Made by a program: the position numbers and the translations under genes. A model generated the notes under the pieces. The model was not told the origin of the DNA. It saw nothing but the letters and a program-made list of their open reading frames with translations, and made no database searches. A DNA stretch of 47,905 nt from Paludibacteraceae bacterium (GTDB lineage Bacteria > Bacteroidota > Bacteroidia > Bacteroidales > Paludibacteraceae). The DNA lies in contig JAKSNX010000007.1 in assembly GCA_024405815.1 (NCBI GenBank), positions 1 through 47,905 of the forward strand, written 5' to 3'. Shown here in pieces: positions 34,959 to 43,052 of this stretch. Within the stretch, counting starts at the first letter, position 1; each line of letters begins with the position of its first letter.

Positions 34959-37142
34959 TTAGTTTCCCATCTCAGAAACAAACTTTACTCTGATAAGTCT
35001 TATTTCATCTTCGGTGTAGTCGCCTCCCAATTCCGTCATGGCCTCATCTATGTCATCTGTCTTGGCCTCGCGGAAATATTCAAAAATCTCTTCTGCCTTA
35101 TCAGGGTCCATTACATCCTCTACAAAATAATCTATATTTATCTTAGTGCCTGAATTGACTATTGCCTCAAGCTCGTCCAGAAGTTCGGGAAAATCCAAAC
35201 CTTTTGATATGGCAATGTCCTCAAGGCTTATTTTACGGTCAATGGCTTGTATTATATATATTTTTTGTGATGATTTGTTTGGCTTCATACGCACGCGCAT
35301 GTCTTCAGGACGTTCAATCTCATTCTCCTCTACGTGGCGTTTTATAAGTTGAATAAACTCATCTCCGTAACGTTTTGCCTTTCCTGCACCTACTCCAGGT
35401 ATGTTCTGTAGCTCCTCTATGGTTATAGGGTAGGTTGTTGCCATAGACTCCAACGATGGGTCTTGGAAGATTACGAATGGGGGTACATTCAGATGCTTTG
35501 ACATTTTCTTTCGCAAGTCTTTGAGCATAGAGAACAGAGTCTCGTCCGCTGCTCCTGAACCACCTCCGCGTCTTATTGGGGCTTCATCGTCATCGTCCTC
35601 AAACTCATTATCCTTGGTTATCATAAATGATACGGGCTTTTCAAGGAATTTTTTTCCGCTATCTGTCAGTTTAAGGACACCATAGTTCTCAATCTCTCTG
35701 TCTATATAGCCGGCAATCATAGCTTGGCGGATAACCGCTTGCCATAAATTAGGTCCGTCTTTCTCTCCTACACCAAAATTCTCTAATTCATTATGCTTGT
35801 AATCAGCAATCTCAGTGGTTTTTTTACCAATAATGATATTGATTATATGGTCTGCCTTGAACTTCTCTTTAACGGCGGTTATGGTTTCTAAAACAATTGA
35901 GAGTAAATCTTGTGCCTCTATTTGCTTTTTAGGATTAAGACAGTTATCACAGTTTCCACAATTATCTGCTCCAAACTCCTCACCAAAATAGTGTAGTAGA
36001 AGTTTTCTACGGCATACACTTGATTCTGCGTATGCTGCGGTCTCTGCAAGAAGCTGCTTGCCTATCTCCTGCTCAGCCACAGGCTTGCCTTGCATAAATT
36101 TTTCTAATTTCTGTAAATCCTTACATGAGTAGAATGCTATACATTGACCTTCTCCACCATCACGTCCTGCACGTCCTGTCTCTTGATAATAACCTTCAAG
36201 GCTTTTGGGTATGTCATAATGTATTACAAAGCGTACATCGGGTTTGTCTATTCCCATACCAAACGCTATCGTAGCCACAATAACTTGAACCTTTTCCATA
36301 AGGAAACTATCTTGGTTTTCTGTTCTCTCAGCAGAATCCATACCTGCATGGTATGCAAGGGCACTTATACCGTTTACTCTTAGTGTCTCCGCTAAATCTT
36401 CCACCTTTTTACGGCTTAGACAATATATGATTCCCGATTTTCCTTCTTGGCTCTTAATGAATTTTATTATGTCTTTATCTATATTTTGAGTTTTTGGACG
36501 TACTTCATAATAAAGATTCGGACGGTTGAATGATGATTTAAACACGGTAGCGTCATTCATACCAAGGTTCTTTTGAATATCGTGCTGCACTTTAGGAGTG
36601 GCGGTTGCAGTAAGGGCTATGACAGGAGCCTCGCCTATCTCTGATATGATTGGACGTATGCGGCGATATTCAGGACGGAAATCGTGACCCCATTCGGAGA
36701 TACAATGAGCCTCATCAACTGCGTAGAAAGAGATTTTTATGCCTTGTAGGAAATTTATATTATCCTCTTTTGTAAGCGACTCGGGAGCTACGTAAAGCAG
36801 TTTTGTCTTGCCACTTAACACATCACTTTTAACCTCGTCAATAGCCGATTTTGTCAGAGATGAATTTATAAAATGAGCGACACCGTCCTCCTCGCTGAAT
36901 GAGCGCATAGCATCCACTTGATTTTTCATCAAGGCTATAAGTGGTGATATAACAATGGCCATACCGTCCATAAGGAGTGAAGGCAACTGATAACATAAAG
37001 ACTTACCTCCACCTGTAGGCATCAATACAAAAGTATCTTTGCCGTCCAATAGATTTTGGATGATTGCCTCTTGATTTCCTTTAAAGGAATCAAATCCAAA
37101 GTGTTCCTTTAATGCATTTAGTAATACAGAATTTTTAGACAT
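34959..37142 (-). CDS. recQ: ATP-dependent DNA helicase RecQ
   Basis: A 3'-5' DNA helicase for recombination and replication-fork repair. The 727-residue protein has Walker A in MPTGGGKSLCYQLP (41-54), the DEAH box at 141-144 within AVDEAHCISEWGHDFRPEY, and motif VI in YYQETGRAGRDG. The RecQ zinc-binding cysteines are in SVCRRKLLL and CGNCDNC, followed by the winged-helix RQC domain, and an HRDC domain at about 535-610. The region after about 620 is a longer C-terminal extension, common in Bacteroidetes RecQ proteins. It follows clpX by 16 bases, and gtrA-like follows by 45 bases with small hairpins in between, so it likely belongs to the clpP-clpX-recQ transcript. Confidence 0.96.
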   Translation of the reverse strand: MSKNSVLLNALKEHFGFDSFKGNQEAIIQNLLDGKDTFVLMPTGGGKSLCYQLPSLLMDGMAIVISPLIALMKNQVDAMRSFSEEDGVAHFINSSLTKSAIDEVKSDVLSGKTKLLYVAPESLTKEDNINFLQGIKISFYAVDEAHCISEWGHDFRPEYRRIRPIISEIGEAPVIALTATATPKVQHDIQKNLGMNDATVFKSSFNRPNLYYEVRPKTQNIDKDIIKFIKSQEGKSGIIYCLSRKKVEDLAETLRVNGISALAYHAGMDSAERTENQDSFLMEKVQVIVATIAFGMGIDKPDVRFVIHYDIPKSLEGYYQETGRAGRDGGEGQCIAFYSCKDLQKLEKFMQGKPVAEQEIGKQLLAETAAYAESSVCRRKLLLHYFGEEFGADNCGNCDNCLNPKKQIEAQDLLSIVLETITAVKEKFKADHIINIIIGKKTTEIADYKHNELENFGVGEKDGPNLWQAVIRQAMIAGYIDREIENYGVLKLTDSGKKFLEKPVSFMITKDNEFEDDDDEAPIRRGGGSGAADETLFSMLKDLRKKMSKHLNVPPFVIFQDPSLESMATTYPITIEELQNIPGVGAGKAKRYGDEFIQLIKRHVEENEIERPEDMRVRMKPNKSSQKIYIIQAIDRKISLEDIAISKGLDFPELLDELEAIVNSGTKINIDYFVEDVMDPDKAEEIFEYFREAKTDDIDEAMTELGGDYTEDEIRLIRVKFVSEMGN

Positions 37143-37158
37143 ATTTTATAAAACTCTT

Positions 37159-38382
37159 CTATTCCTGTTTAATGTTAGCCTTGCTGATTTTTTCTTTTGC
37201 AATGTCTTTTGTAATACGTAATTCTTTTACAGATGTTGATGGTACATCGTACATAAAGTCCATCATAACGCTCTCTGCAAGAGACCTTAGTCCTCTGGCT
37301 CCAAGCTTAAACTCTATTGCCTTGTCAACTATATAGTCAAGGGCTTCATCTTCAAATACAAGCGTAACCCCGTCCATCTTGAACAACTTTATGTATTGTT
37401 TTGTGATGGCGTTTTTTGGCTCCGTAAGAATACGCCTTAAGGCATCTCTGTCAAGAGGGTCCAAATGTGTCACGATGGGAAGCCTTCCTATTATTTCAGG
37501 GATTAGTCCAAACGATTTAAGGTCTTGCGGCTGAATGTATTGTAGCATGTTATCCTTATCAATCTTTTCTGTTTTGGCTGAGGCTCCGTATCCTACTAAT
37601 CTAGTATTGAGTCTTGCTCCTATTTTCTGTTCTATGCCCGAAAACGCACCTCCGCAAATAAACAGGATATTCTGCGTGTTTACAGGTATCATTTTCTGTT
37701 CGGGGTGCTTTCTGCCACCTTGTGGAGGCACGTTAACAACAGAGCCTTCCAATAGTTTAAGCAACCCTTGTTGCACTCCCTCTCCACTAACATCGCGGGT
37801 AATGGAAGGATTATCACCCTTGCGGGCTATCTTGTCTATTTCATCTATGAATACAATTCCACGCTCTGCTGCCGCTACGTCATAATCACTTACTTGCAGT
37901 AATCTGGTAAGTATGCTCTCTATATCCTCTCCTACATATCCGGCTTGTGTAAGAACTGTAGCGTCCACAATGGTGAATGGTACATTCAGTTTCTTGGCTA
38001 TTGTCTTGGCAAGCAATGTTTTTCCTGTGCCGGTAGAACCAATCAGGATAATGTTTGATTTCTCAATGTCAACGTCATCACTGCTTTTCTCCTGAAGTAA
38101 CCTTTTATAATGGTTATAAACGGCAACAGACAGACTTTTTTTTGCATCGTCCTGACCTATTACGTACCCGTCAAGAAATTCTTTTAGCTCTTTAGGTTTT
38201 GGTAGTTCAGCAAGTTTTACATCAAATTTTGATTTCTTTGCCAGATGCTCACCTACAATCTCTTGTGCTCGTTCAATACAGTCACTGCATATATTGGCAT
38301 CGGGTCCGTAAATGAGAAATGGGACCTCTTTTTCACTCCTTCCGCAGAAACTGCATCTCTCCTCTTTTTTACTTTGTGGCAT
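37159..38382 (-). CDS. clpX: ATP-dependent Clp protease ATP-binding subunit ClpX
   Basis: The AAA+ unfoldase that recognises tagged substrates and feeds them to ClpP. The 407-residue protein has the N-terminal zinc-binding domain with Cys10, Cys13, Cys32 and Cys35; Walker A GSTGTGKT (115-122); Walker [11 protein letters not shown]; the pore loop GYVGEDIE; sensor residues in the IIGRLPIV region; and the IGF-type ClpP loop, represented here by IEQKIGAR around the expected place. It starts six bases downstream of the clpP stop and is followed by recQ after 16 bases, the classical clpP-clpX-recQ layout of Bacteroidetes. Confidence 0.97.
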   Translation of the reverse strand: MPQSKKEERCSFCGRSEKEVPFLIYGPDANICSDCIERAQEIVGEHLAKKSKFDVKLAELPKPKELKEFLDGYVIGQDDAKKSLSVAVYNHYKRLLQEKSSDDVDIEKSNIILIGSTGTGKTLLAKTIAKKLNVPFTIVDATVLTQAGYVGEDIESILTRLLQVSDYDVAAAERGIVFIDEIDKIARKGDNPSITRDVSGEGVQQGLLKLLEGSVVNVPPQGGRKHPEQKMIPVNTQNILFICGGAFSGIEQKIGARLNTRLVGYGASAKTEKIDKDNMLQYIQPQDLKSFGLIPEIIGRLPIVTHLDPLDRDALRRILTEPKNAITKQYIKLFKMDGVTLVFEDEALDYIVDKAIEFKLGARGLRSLAESVMMDFMYDVPSTSVKELRITKDIAKEKISKANIKQE

Positions 38383-38387
38383 TATGC

Positions 38388-39065
38388 TTACTTTTTAGGT
38401 TTTATTAAGACTTCATCTATCATTCCATACTCCTTAGCTTCTTCTGCTGTCATCCAATGGTCACGGTCAGAGTCTTGTTCTATTCTCTCGTAAGTATTGC
38501 CTGAATGTTCTGCAATTATAGAGTAAAGTTCTTTTTTCAGTTTCTGTATCTCACGTGCAGTTATCTCTATATCAGATGCTTGCCCTTGAGCCCCGCCCAT
38601 AGGTTGGTGAATCATTATGCGTGAGTGTTTAAGTGCTGAACGCTTCCCTTTTGCTCCTGCTGTCATAAGTACAGCTCCCATAGAGGCCGCCATACCTGTA
38701 CAAATTGTGGCAACGTCACTTTGGATAAACTGCATAGTATCATAAATGCCAAGACCGGCATAAACGCTGCCTCCAGGTGTGTTCAGATATATTGAAATGT
38801 CTTTACCAGGGTCTGCTGAATCAAGGTAAAGTAGTTGTGCTTGAATTACATTGGCGGTATAATCATCTATCTGTGTGCCTAAGAAAATTATACGGTCCAT
38901 CATAAGACGTGAGAAAACGTCCATTTGGGCTATATTAAGCTGACGTTCCTCTATGATTGTAGGGTTAATGTAACCATAACTGCTTGTGATTTTCATATAA
39001 TCATCAAGGGCCAGGGAGTTCATACCTAAATGTTTTGTTGCAAAATCTTTAAATTCGTTTCTCAT
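38388..39065 (-). CDS. clpP: ATP-dependent Clp protease proteolytic subunit ClpP
   Basis: The serine protease ring that partners with ClpX. The 225-residue protein has the catalytic triad Ser128 ([10 protein letters not shown]), His153 ([10 protein letters not shown]) and Asp202 (SDRDHWMTA), and all three match the family pattern. The N-terminal 25 residues are longer than in Escherichia coli and may be a propeptide. It is first in the clpP-clpX-recQ run. In many bacteria, including Bacteroides, tig lies just before clpP; here tig is 4 kb away on the opposite strand. A -7 element lies about 58 bases upstream. Confidence 0.97.
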   Translation of the reverse strand: MRNEFKDFATKHLGMNSLALDDYMKITSSYGYINPTIIEERQLNIAQMDVFSRLMMDRIIFLGTQIDDYTANVIQAQLLYLDSADPGKDISIYLNTPGGSVYAGLGIYDTMQFIQSDVATICTGMAASMGAVLMTAGAKGKRSALKHSRIMIHQPMGGAQGQASDIEITAREIQKLKKELYSIIAEHSGNTYERIEQDSDRDHWMTAEEAKEYGMIDEVLIKPKK

Positions 39066-39122
39066 AATAGTGTTTGTAATGTGCTGTAAAGCGGTTTTAA
39101 CTCAAAATCTAACTAACAAATG

Positions 39123-39130
39123 CAAATATA
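39123..39130 (-). promoter_or_regulatory. clpP -7 element
   Basis: TATATTTG on the minus strand, leaving a leader of about 55 bases before clpP. A TTTG occurs 11 bases upstream, too close for a standard -33 box; the normal position falls in the terminator's A/T run. Confidence 0.4.
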
Positions 39131-39146
39131 ATACATTTATACAAAT

Positions 39147-39183
39147 AAAAAAAAGAATTTTCACAAAGAAAATTCTTTTTTTT
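39147..39183. terminator. Bidirectional hairpin between cysS and clpP
   Basis: A perfect 16-bp inverted repeat: 39147-39162 pairs with 39168-39183 around a five-base loop, with eight Ts on the plus strand and eight on the minus strand as part of the stem. It lies 17 bases after the cysS stop and should end the cysS transcript. Confidence 0.75.
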
Positions 39184-39199
39184 TGGTTTAGGTTGTCTT

Positions 39200-40672
39200 T
39201 TACAAAGACCACTCAAATCCATCTTTTGTATCTTTAATAGTGAACCCAAGTTCCTGCAAAGAGTTACGGATTTTATCGCTTGTTGCAAAATCTTTGCTCT
39301 TTTTTGCATCAAGTCTTATATTAAGCAACAAATCAACTGCCTTTTTATATGCATCTGACGATGAACCCGCCTCAATCTGCGTATCATTTTTAAGACCAAG
39401 TATATCCTCAATAAATAGTTTGAATGTGGCTTTTAACTCTGCCAAATCCTCTGCACTGATTGTTGCCTTACCGTCTGCCACGGCGTTTATTGATTTTGCG
39501 GCCTCAAACAGATACGATATTACAATAGGTGAGTTAAGGTCATCGTTCATAGCGTCAATACATTGCTGCCTTAGATTCTTGACATCTACGGTAGATGTGG
39601 CGGCAGGTTTTAAAGCATTCAGGCGGTTATATGCCTCCATAAGCCTTTGATAACCCTTTTCTGAGGCTTTCAAAGCATCATTGCTGAAATCCACAGTACT
39701 TCTGTATTGAGCCTGAAGAATAAAGAAACGGATTGTCATCGGGCTATAAGGTTGGTCAAGCAATTTATGACTACCTGTAAAAAATTCATCTAATGTTATA
39801 AAATTACCTAATGACTTGCCCATCTTCTGCCCGTTGATGGTAATCATATTATTGTGCATCCAATAGTGAACGCTCTGATGCCCAAGAGCCGCAGTGGACT
39901 GGGCTATCTCGCACTCATGATGCGGAAACACCAAATCCATACCGCCTCCATGTATATCAAACTCCTGTCCTAAATACTTGGTGCCCATAGTGGAACACTC
40001 CAAGTGCCAACCTGGGAAACCGTCACTCCATGGTGAAGGCCAACGCATAATATGCTCAGGCTGAGCCTTTTTCCAAAGTGCAAAGTCAAGCGGACAGTGT
40101 TTCTCCTGCTGACCGTCAAGTTCCCTTGTAGTCTCTAAAAGGTCATCAATGTTTCTGCCTGAAAGCTGTCCGTAATGATGGTCTTTATTATACTTCTTTA
40201 CATCAAAATATACTGAGCCTTCACTTATGTAGGCATACCCGGAATCCATAATTTTTTTAACGAACTCTATCTGCTCTATTATATGCCCCGATGCATGAGG
40301 CTCAATGGAAGGGGGTAACACATTAAGAGCCTCCATAGCCTTATGATACCTATTAAGATAGTATTGCACCACCTCCATCGGCTCTTTCTGCTCAAGTCTT
40401 GCCTTTTTGGCTATCTTGTCCTCTCCCTCGTCAGCATCGTGTTCCAAATGCCCCACATCAGTTATATTGCGGACATAACGCACTTTGTATCCTAAAAACT
40501 GTAGATAACGGAATAGCAAATCAAAAGTAATGGCAGGACGTGCATGACCCAAATGTCCGTCTCCATAGACTGTAGGTCCGCACACATACATGCCCACATA
40601 CGGTTCATGTAATGGTACAAACTGCTCTTTTTTTCTACTTAATGTGTTGTAAATAAATAATTTATGTTCCAT
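39200..40672 (-). CDS. cysS: Cysteinyl-tRNA synthetase
   Basis: A class I aminoacyl-tRNA synthetase that charges tRNA-Cys. The 490-residue protein has the zinc/cysteine-binding Cys31 in [18 protein letters not shown], the HIGH motif as HLGH at 40-43, the ECS region WHLECSTMG and H-H in VFPHHECE that complete the zinc site, and the KMSKS motif as KMGKS near residue 283. The C-terminal anticodon-binding domain (DALR and beyond) runs to the end. It is a single-gene unit with a full promoter and a strong terminator. A 15-base palindrome lies in the promoter spacer. Confidence 0.97.
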   Translation of the reverse strand: MEHKLFIYNTLSRKKEQFVPLHEPYVGMYVCGPTVYGDGHLGHARPAITFDLLFRYLQFLGYKVRYVRNITDVGHLEHDADEGEDKIAKKARLEQKEPMEVVQYYLNRYHKAMEALNVLPPSIEPHASGHIIEQIEFVKKIMDSGYAYISEGSVYFDVKKYNKDHHYGQLSGRNIDDLLETTRELDGQQEKHCPLDFALWKKAQPEHIMRWPSPWSDGFPGWHLECSTMGTKYLGQEFDIHGGGMDLVFPHHECEIAQSTAALGHQSVHYWMHNNMITINGQKMGKSLGNFITLDEFFTGSHKLLDQPYSPMTIRFFILQAQYRSTVDFSNDALKASEKGYQRLMEAYNRLNALKPAATSTVDVKNLRQQCIDAMNDDLNSPIVISYLFEAAKSINAVADGKATISAEDLAELKATFKLFIEDILGLKNDTQIEAGSSSDAYKKAVDLLLNIRLDAKKSKDFATSDKIRNSLQELGFTIKDTKDGFEWSL

Positions 40673-40703
40673 ATAAAACCTTATAACATAATATGTTTCA
40701 ATG

Positions 40704-40734
40704 CAAAAGTAACCATAATTTATGGTACCACAAA
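40704..40734 (-). promoter_or_regulatory. cysS promoter with a palindrome in the spacer
   Basis: On the minus strand, TTTG at 40731-40734 and TACTTTTG at 40704-40711 are 19 bases apart, a full consensus. The spacer holds a 15-base palindrome: ACCATAA (40712-40718), one base, TTATGGT (40720-40726). It could be an operator or a weak hairpin ending the upstream MFS transcript. Confidence 0.65.
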
Positions 40735-40744
40735 ATAAAAATCA

Positions 40745-41920
40745 CTATATTTTATGTTTGTCGTAACTGTTACGGGCATATAATATGAACCAAGCAACAC
40801 CTGCGGCGTTCACTAAGCAAGACATCCGGAATGCCGCATGATACCCTATTGCCTCAGCTACAACTCCACCTAATAGAATTCCCATTCCGACACCGCTATC
40901 CCAAGAAATAAGGAATGTGGAATTAGCGGTACCACGCTTGTTTTTATGGGCAAGGTTAATAAACATATTCTGAATGGCAGGGAACATGTGTCCGTTCCCA
41001 AGTCCTATAATAACAGCACTTGCATAATATGCGTACTCATTATGTACGCCAGCAAACAAAGCATAACCCATAAGAGAGACTACCATTCCCATAATGGCAT
41101 TCCGAACAACTTTCCCGTTTCTTAAACTGCGGGCTCCTGTCAGTCTTGATAATATAAGACCTGCCGACAACAACGCAAAATAGAGTGCAGCTCCACTTGT
41201 TATGTCAAGTTCCTCTTTGCCATATATGGCAAGATATGTGGAAACCACACTATAAGAGAATCCAAAACAGAACATCACAATAGCCTCACTCCATGCAGGT
41301 AGCAGGAAGAAATGGTCCATGGACAATTTGGGATGATACCTTACAAGAGGTTTTGACGGCAAATCAACAGTACAATTTATTATGAGACCTATCAAGGCAA
41401 TGACCAATGACAATGCAAATAACAACTTATAACTGTCTGTGAATTGTAGTACATATATTGCTATTGTAGGACCTATCGCTGTGGCTATATTATTGCTTAA
41501 GCCATAGTACCCTATTCCCTCCGCCCTGCGTGAAGATGGCAGTACATCTATAGCGGTAGTGCTGCTTGCCACCGTTGTAGCCCCGAATGGCACTCCATGA
41601 AGTGTTCTGACTATTGCAAAAAGCACCAAAGAACCGGCAACCAAATATCCTGCAAAAAACAGGGCAAAAACACTGTAACAAATAAGGAGTACCGCTTTTC
41701 TTGGGAAACTGTCAACTATATATCCGCTAAACGGTCTGACAAGGAGCGTTGTAATTATATAACCTGACAAGACTATACCTATAGTCTGCTTATTAGCCCC
41801 AAATGTATCACTAAGATACAGAGGAAGAAGAGGCATAAGCAGCATAAAGGAGAGGAACAACATAAAGTTTGCCACCCACACCTTAGTATAATTCTTATTC
41901 CACAGTTTATCCATAGGCAT
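40745..41920 (-). CDS. MFS transporter
   Basis: A 12-helix major facilitator superfamily permease in the cytoplasmic membrane, likely an exporter of small molecules driven by protons. From the ATG at 41920 it has 391 residues (the next ATG at 41914 is equally possible); the frame extends to a TTG at 41932, which lies in the tRNA-Ala terminator and is rejected. The loop 2-3 motif appears as GYIVDSFPRKAVLL, close to the G-X-L-A-D-R-X-G-R-K-X-X-L pattern. The helix 5-type segment GLSNNIATAIGPTIA is also typical of drug-efflux-like members. Substrate unknown. It follows tRNA-Ala and precedes cysS on the same strand. Confidence 0.88.
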   Translation of the reverse strand: MPMDKLWNKNYTKVWVANFMLFLSFMLLMPLLPLYLSDTFGANKQTIGIVLSGYIITTLLVRPFSGYIVDSFPRKAVLLICYSVFALFFAGYLVAGSLVLFAIVRTLHGVPFGATTVASSTTAIDVLPSSRRAEGIGYYGLSNNIATAIGPTIAIYVLQFTDSYKLLFALSLVIALIGLIINCTVDLPSKPLVRYHPKLSMDHFFLLPAWSEAIVMFCFGFSYSVVSTYLAIYGKEELDITSGAALYFALLSAGLILSRLTGARSLRNGKVVRNAIMGMVVSLMGYALFAGVHNEYAYYASAVIIGLGNGHMFPAIQNMFINLAHKNKRGTANSTFLISWDSGVGMGILLGGVVAEAIGYHAAFRMSCLVNAAGVAWFILYARNSYDKHKI

Positions 41921-41929
41921 TATGAAAAT

Positions 41930-41962
41930 CAAAACTTAGGAATCTCAGACCCCTAAGTTTTG
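41930..41962 (-). terminator. Hairpin directly after tRNA-Ala
   Basis: An 11-bp perfect stem (41930-41940 with 41952-41962) begins at the base after the tRNA 3' end on the minus strand and is followed by ATTTTC. It probably ends or processes the tRNA transcript. Confidence 0.65.
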
Positions 41963-42035
41963 TGGAGAATATGGGACTCGAACCCACCACCTTTAGATTG
42001 CGAACCTAACGCTCTACCAGATGAGCTAATTCCCC
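41963..42035 (-). tRNA. tRNA-Ala (anticodon CGC)
   Basis: 73 bases on the minus strand. The acceptor arms GGGGAAT and ATTCTCC pair with the G3-T70 wobble that identifies alanine tRNAs. The anticodon loop TTCGCAA (41998-42004) gives anticodon CGC, reading GCG. The T arm GTGGG-TTCGAGT-CCCAT is regular. The discriminator is A; CCA is not encoded. It starts eight bases after the stop of the C_GCAxxG gene with no promoter of its own visible, so it may be cut from that message. Confidence 0.93.
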
Positions 42036-42043
42036 AATAGCAC

Positions 42044-42481
42044 TTAATTATTCAGCATATCGTATAATTTTCCTGTAACGTCAGCCACTATCTTCACGCA
42101 TATATCCTGATGATGTGAACGCTGCTGAACGTGTTCAGGATTTGAGTATTTAATAAGGAGTTCATTGCACTGTGATGTACCGAAAGTCTCCTCAACCTTG
42201 CGGTTAAGCTCACGCACCTTACTATATACGGCAAGTTTTCCGTCCATATCATCAGGGCGGTCATAACCCTTAGCCATTCCAAGTATCATAAAAGCACCTG
42301 TAAGGGCTCCACATTTCTGACGTAAACGCCCCATACCACCACCAAACGTACCTGATATGCGTTTTGCCACCATCGGGTCTAGTTTTACACGTTCAGCAAA
42401 AGCCAAAACCACAGATTGTGAGCAGGCGTACCCCTCCTTAAAATAGGACACTGCTAAATTTATGGTTTCTTCTCTACTCAT
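42044..42481 (-). CDS. C_GCAxxG_C_C family protein
   Basis: A 145-residue protein of a family defined by spaced cysteines and a GCAxxG-type motif. Cys20 (GYACSQSV), Cys57 with GALTGAF (variant of the GCAxxG pattern), Cys105 (SQCNEL) and Cys128 (DICVKI) are all present. Such proteins are suspected to bind a metal or iron-sulfur cluster and often occur near redox or transport genes, but the function is not established. The frame is open from 42499, yet the ATG at 42481 overlaps the preceding stop as ATGA, so it is chosen. Dabb is immediately upstream, and tRNA-Ala follows by eight bases. Confidence 0.85.
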   Translation of the reverse strand: MSREETINLAVSYFKEGYACSQSVVLAFAERVKLDPMVAKRISGTFGGGMGRLRQKCGALTGAFMILGMAKGYDRPDDMDGKLAVYSKVRELNRKVEETFGTSQCNELLIKYSNPEHVQQRSHHQDICVKIVADVTGKLYDMLNN

Positions 42482-42780
42482 AATATATAATCCATACAAG
42501 TCCTTGATGATGTGAACGGCCTTACCTTTGTGTTTGCAACCTCTACATGAAGTGGATTTACGGAATATGACTTCAGTGCATCATAATCAGTGAAAGTGGA
42601 ATCAAGCATTACATCTGCATTTGATGTCTCTAACCCATCAATATTCACTTTTATCTCCACTATGTTAGGAACTCTCCCTTTAAGACACTCAAGACCTGCT
42701 TTAATCTCTTTCTTTACCTTTTCTTTCTCATCGGGAGTCAAAGAGTCATTTAGTTTCCAAAGAATAACGTGTTTTACCAT
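42478..42780 (-). CDS. Dabb-family (stress-responsive alpha/beta barrel) protein
   Basis: A 100-residue protein matching the dimeric alpha-beta barrel (Dabb) fold: MVKHVILWKLND at the start, a mid segment IVEIKVNIDG, and LDSTFTDYDALKSYSVNPLHVEV near the end. The family includes olivetolic acid cyclase-like and stress-induced proteins; most bacterial members have no known substrate. The ATG at 42780 begins the conserved motif, so the 11 codons upstream are not used. The stop overlaps the next start (ATGA), giving translational coupling to the C_GCAxxG gene. A -7 element TACATTTG lies upstream at 42803-42810 on the minus strand. Confidence 0.88.
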   Translation of the reverse strand: MVKHVILWKLNDSLTPDEKEKVKKEIKAGLECLKGRVPNIVEIKVNIDGLETSNADVMLDSTFTDYDALKSYSVNPLHVEVANTKVRPFTSSRTCMDYIL

Positions 42781-42838
42781 AATATTGTAACATTTACGAC
42801 TGCAAATGTACAAATAAAAAATTATTTTACGTTAATAT

Positions 42839-42869
42839 TTTGTGAAATAAAAAAAGTGTTATATCTTTG
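42839..42869 (+). promoter_or_regulatory. tRNA-Leu promoter
   Basis: TTTG at 42839-42842 and TATCTTTG at 42862-42869 are 19 bases apart, a full consensus. Transcription would begin a few bases before the tRNA 5' end at 42879. Confidence 0.8.
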
Positions 42870-42878
42870 CAGTCCCTT

Positions 42879-42960
42879 GCGGATGTGGCGTAATTGGTAG
42901 CCGCGCTAGACTTAGGATCTAGTGTCTTGCGACGTGTGGGTTCGAGTCCCGTCATCCGCA
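42879..42960 (+). tRNA. tRNA-Leu (anticodon TAG)
   Basis: 82 bases with a perfect seven-pair acceptor stem (GCGGATG with CATCCGC), D arm, anticodon stem CTAGA/TCTAG with loop CTTAGGA giving anticodon TAG, a long variable arm as expected of a type II leucine tRNA, and T arm with GGTTCGAGTCC. The discriminator is A; CCA is not encoded. It has its own consensus promoter and a following hairpin. Confidence 0.96.
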
Positions 42961-42962
42961 CA

Positions 42963-42996
42963 AATAGAAGGAGCCCATTTTAGGGTTCCTTCTATT
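42963..42996 (+). terminator. Hairpin after tRNA-Leu
   Basis: A 14-pair stem (42963-42976 with 42983-42996, one G-T pair) around a six-base loop starts two bases after the tRNA. No T run follows, so it may act in processing or as an imperfect terminator. Confidence 0.6.
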
Positions 42997-43018
42997 CGTA
43001 AAACATTGACTATTTAAA

Positions 43019-43046
43019 TTTTTAATTATCAATTTTCAACTTTCAA
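43019..43046 (+). repeat. Tandem 7-bp repeat, TTTTCAA family
   Basis: Four exact-phase units: TTTTTAA, TTATCAA, TTTTCAA, CTTTCAA, ending six bases before the tig ATG at 43053. Same family as 30131-30158 and 34421-34434. Confidence 0.8.
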
Positions 43047-43052
43047 TTGATT

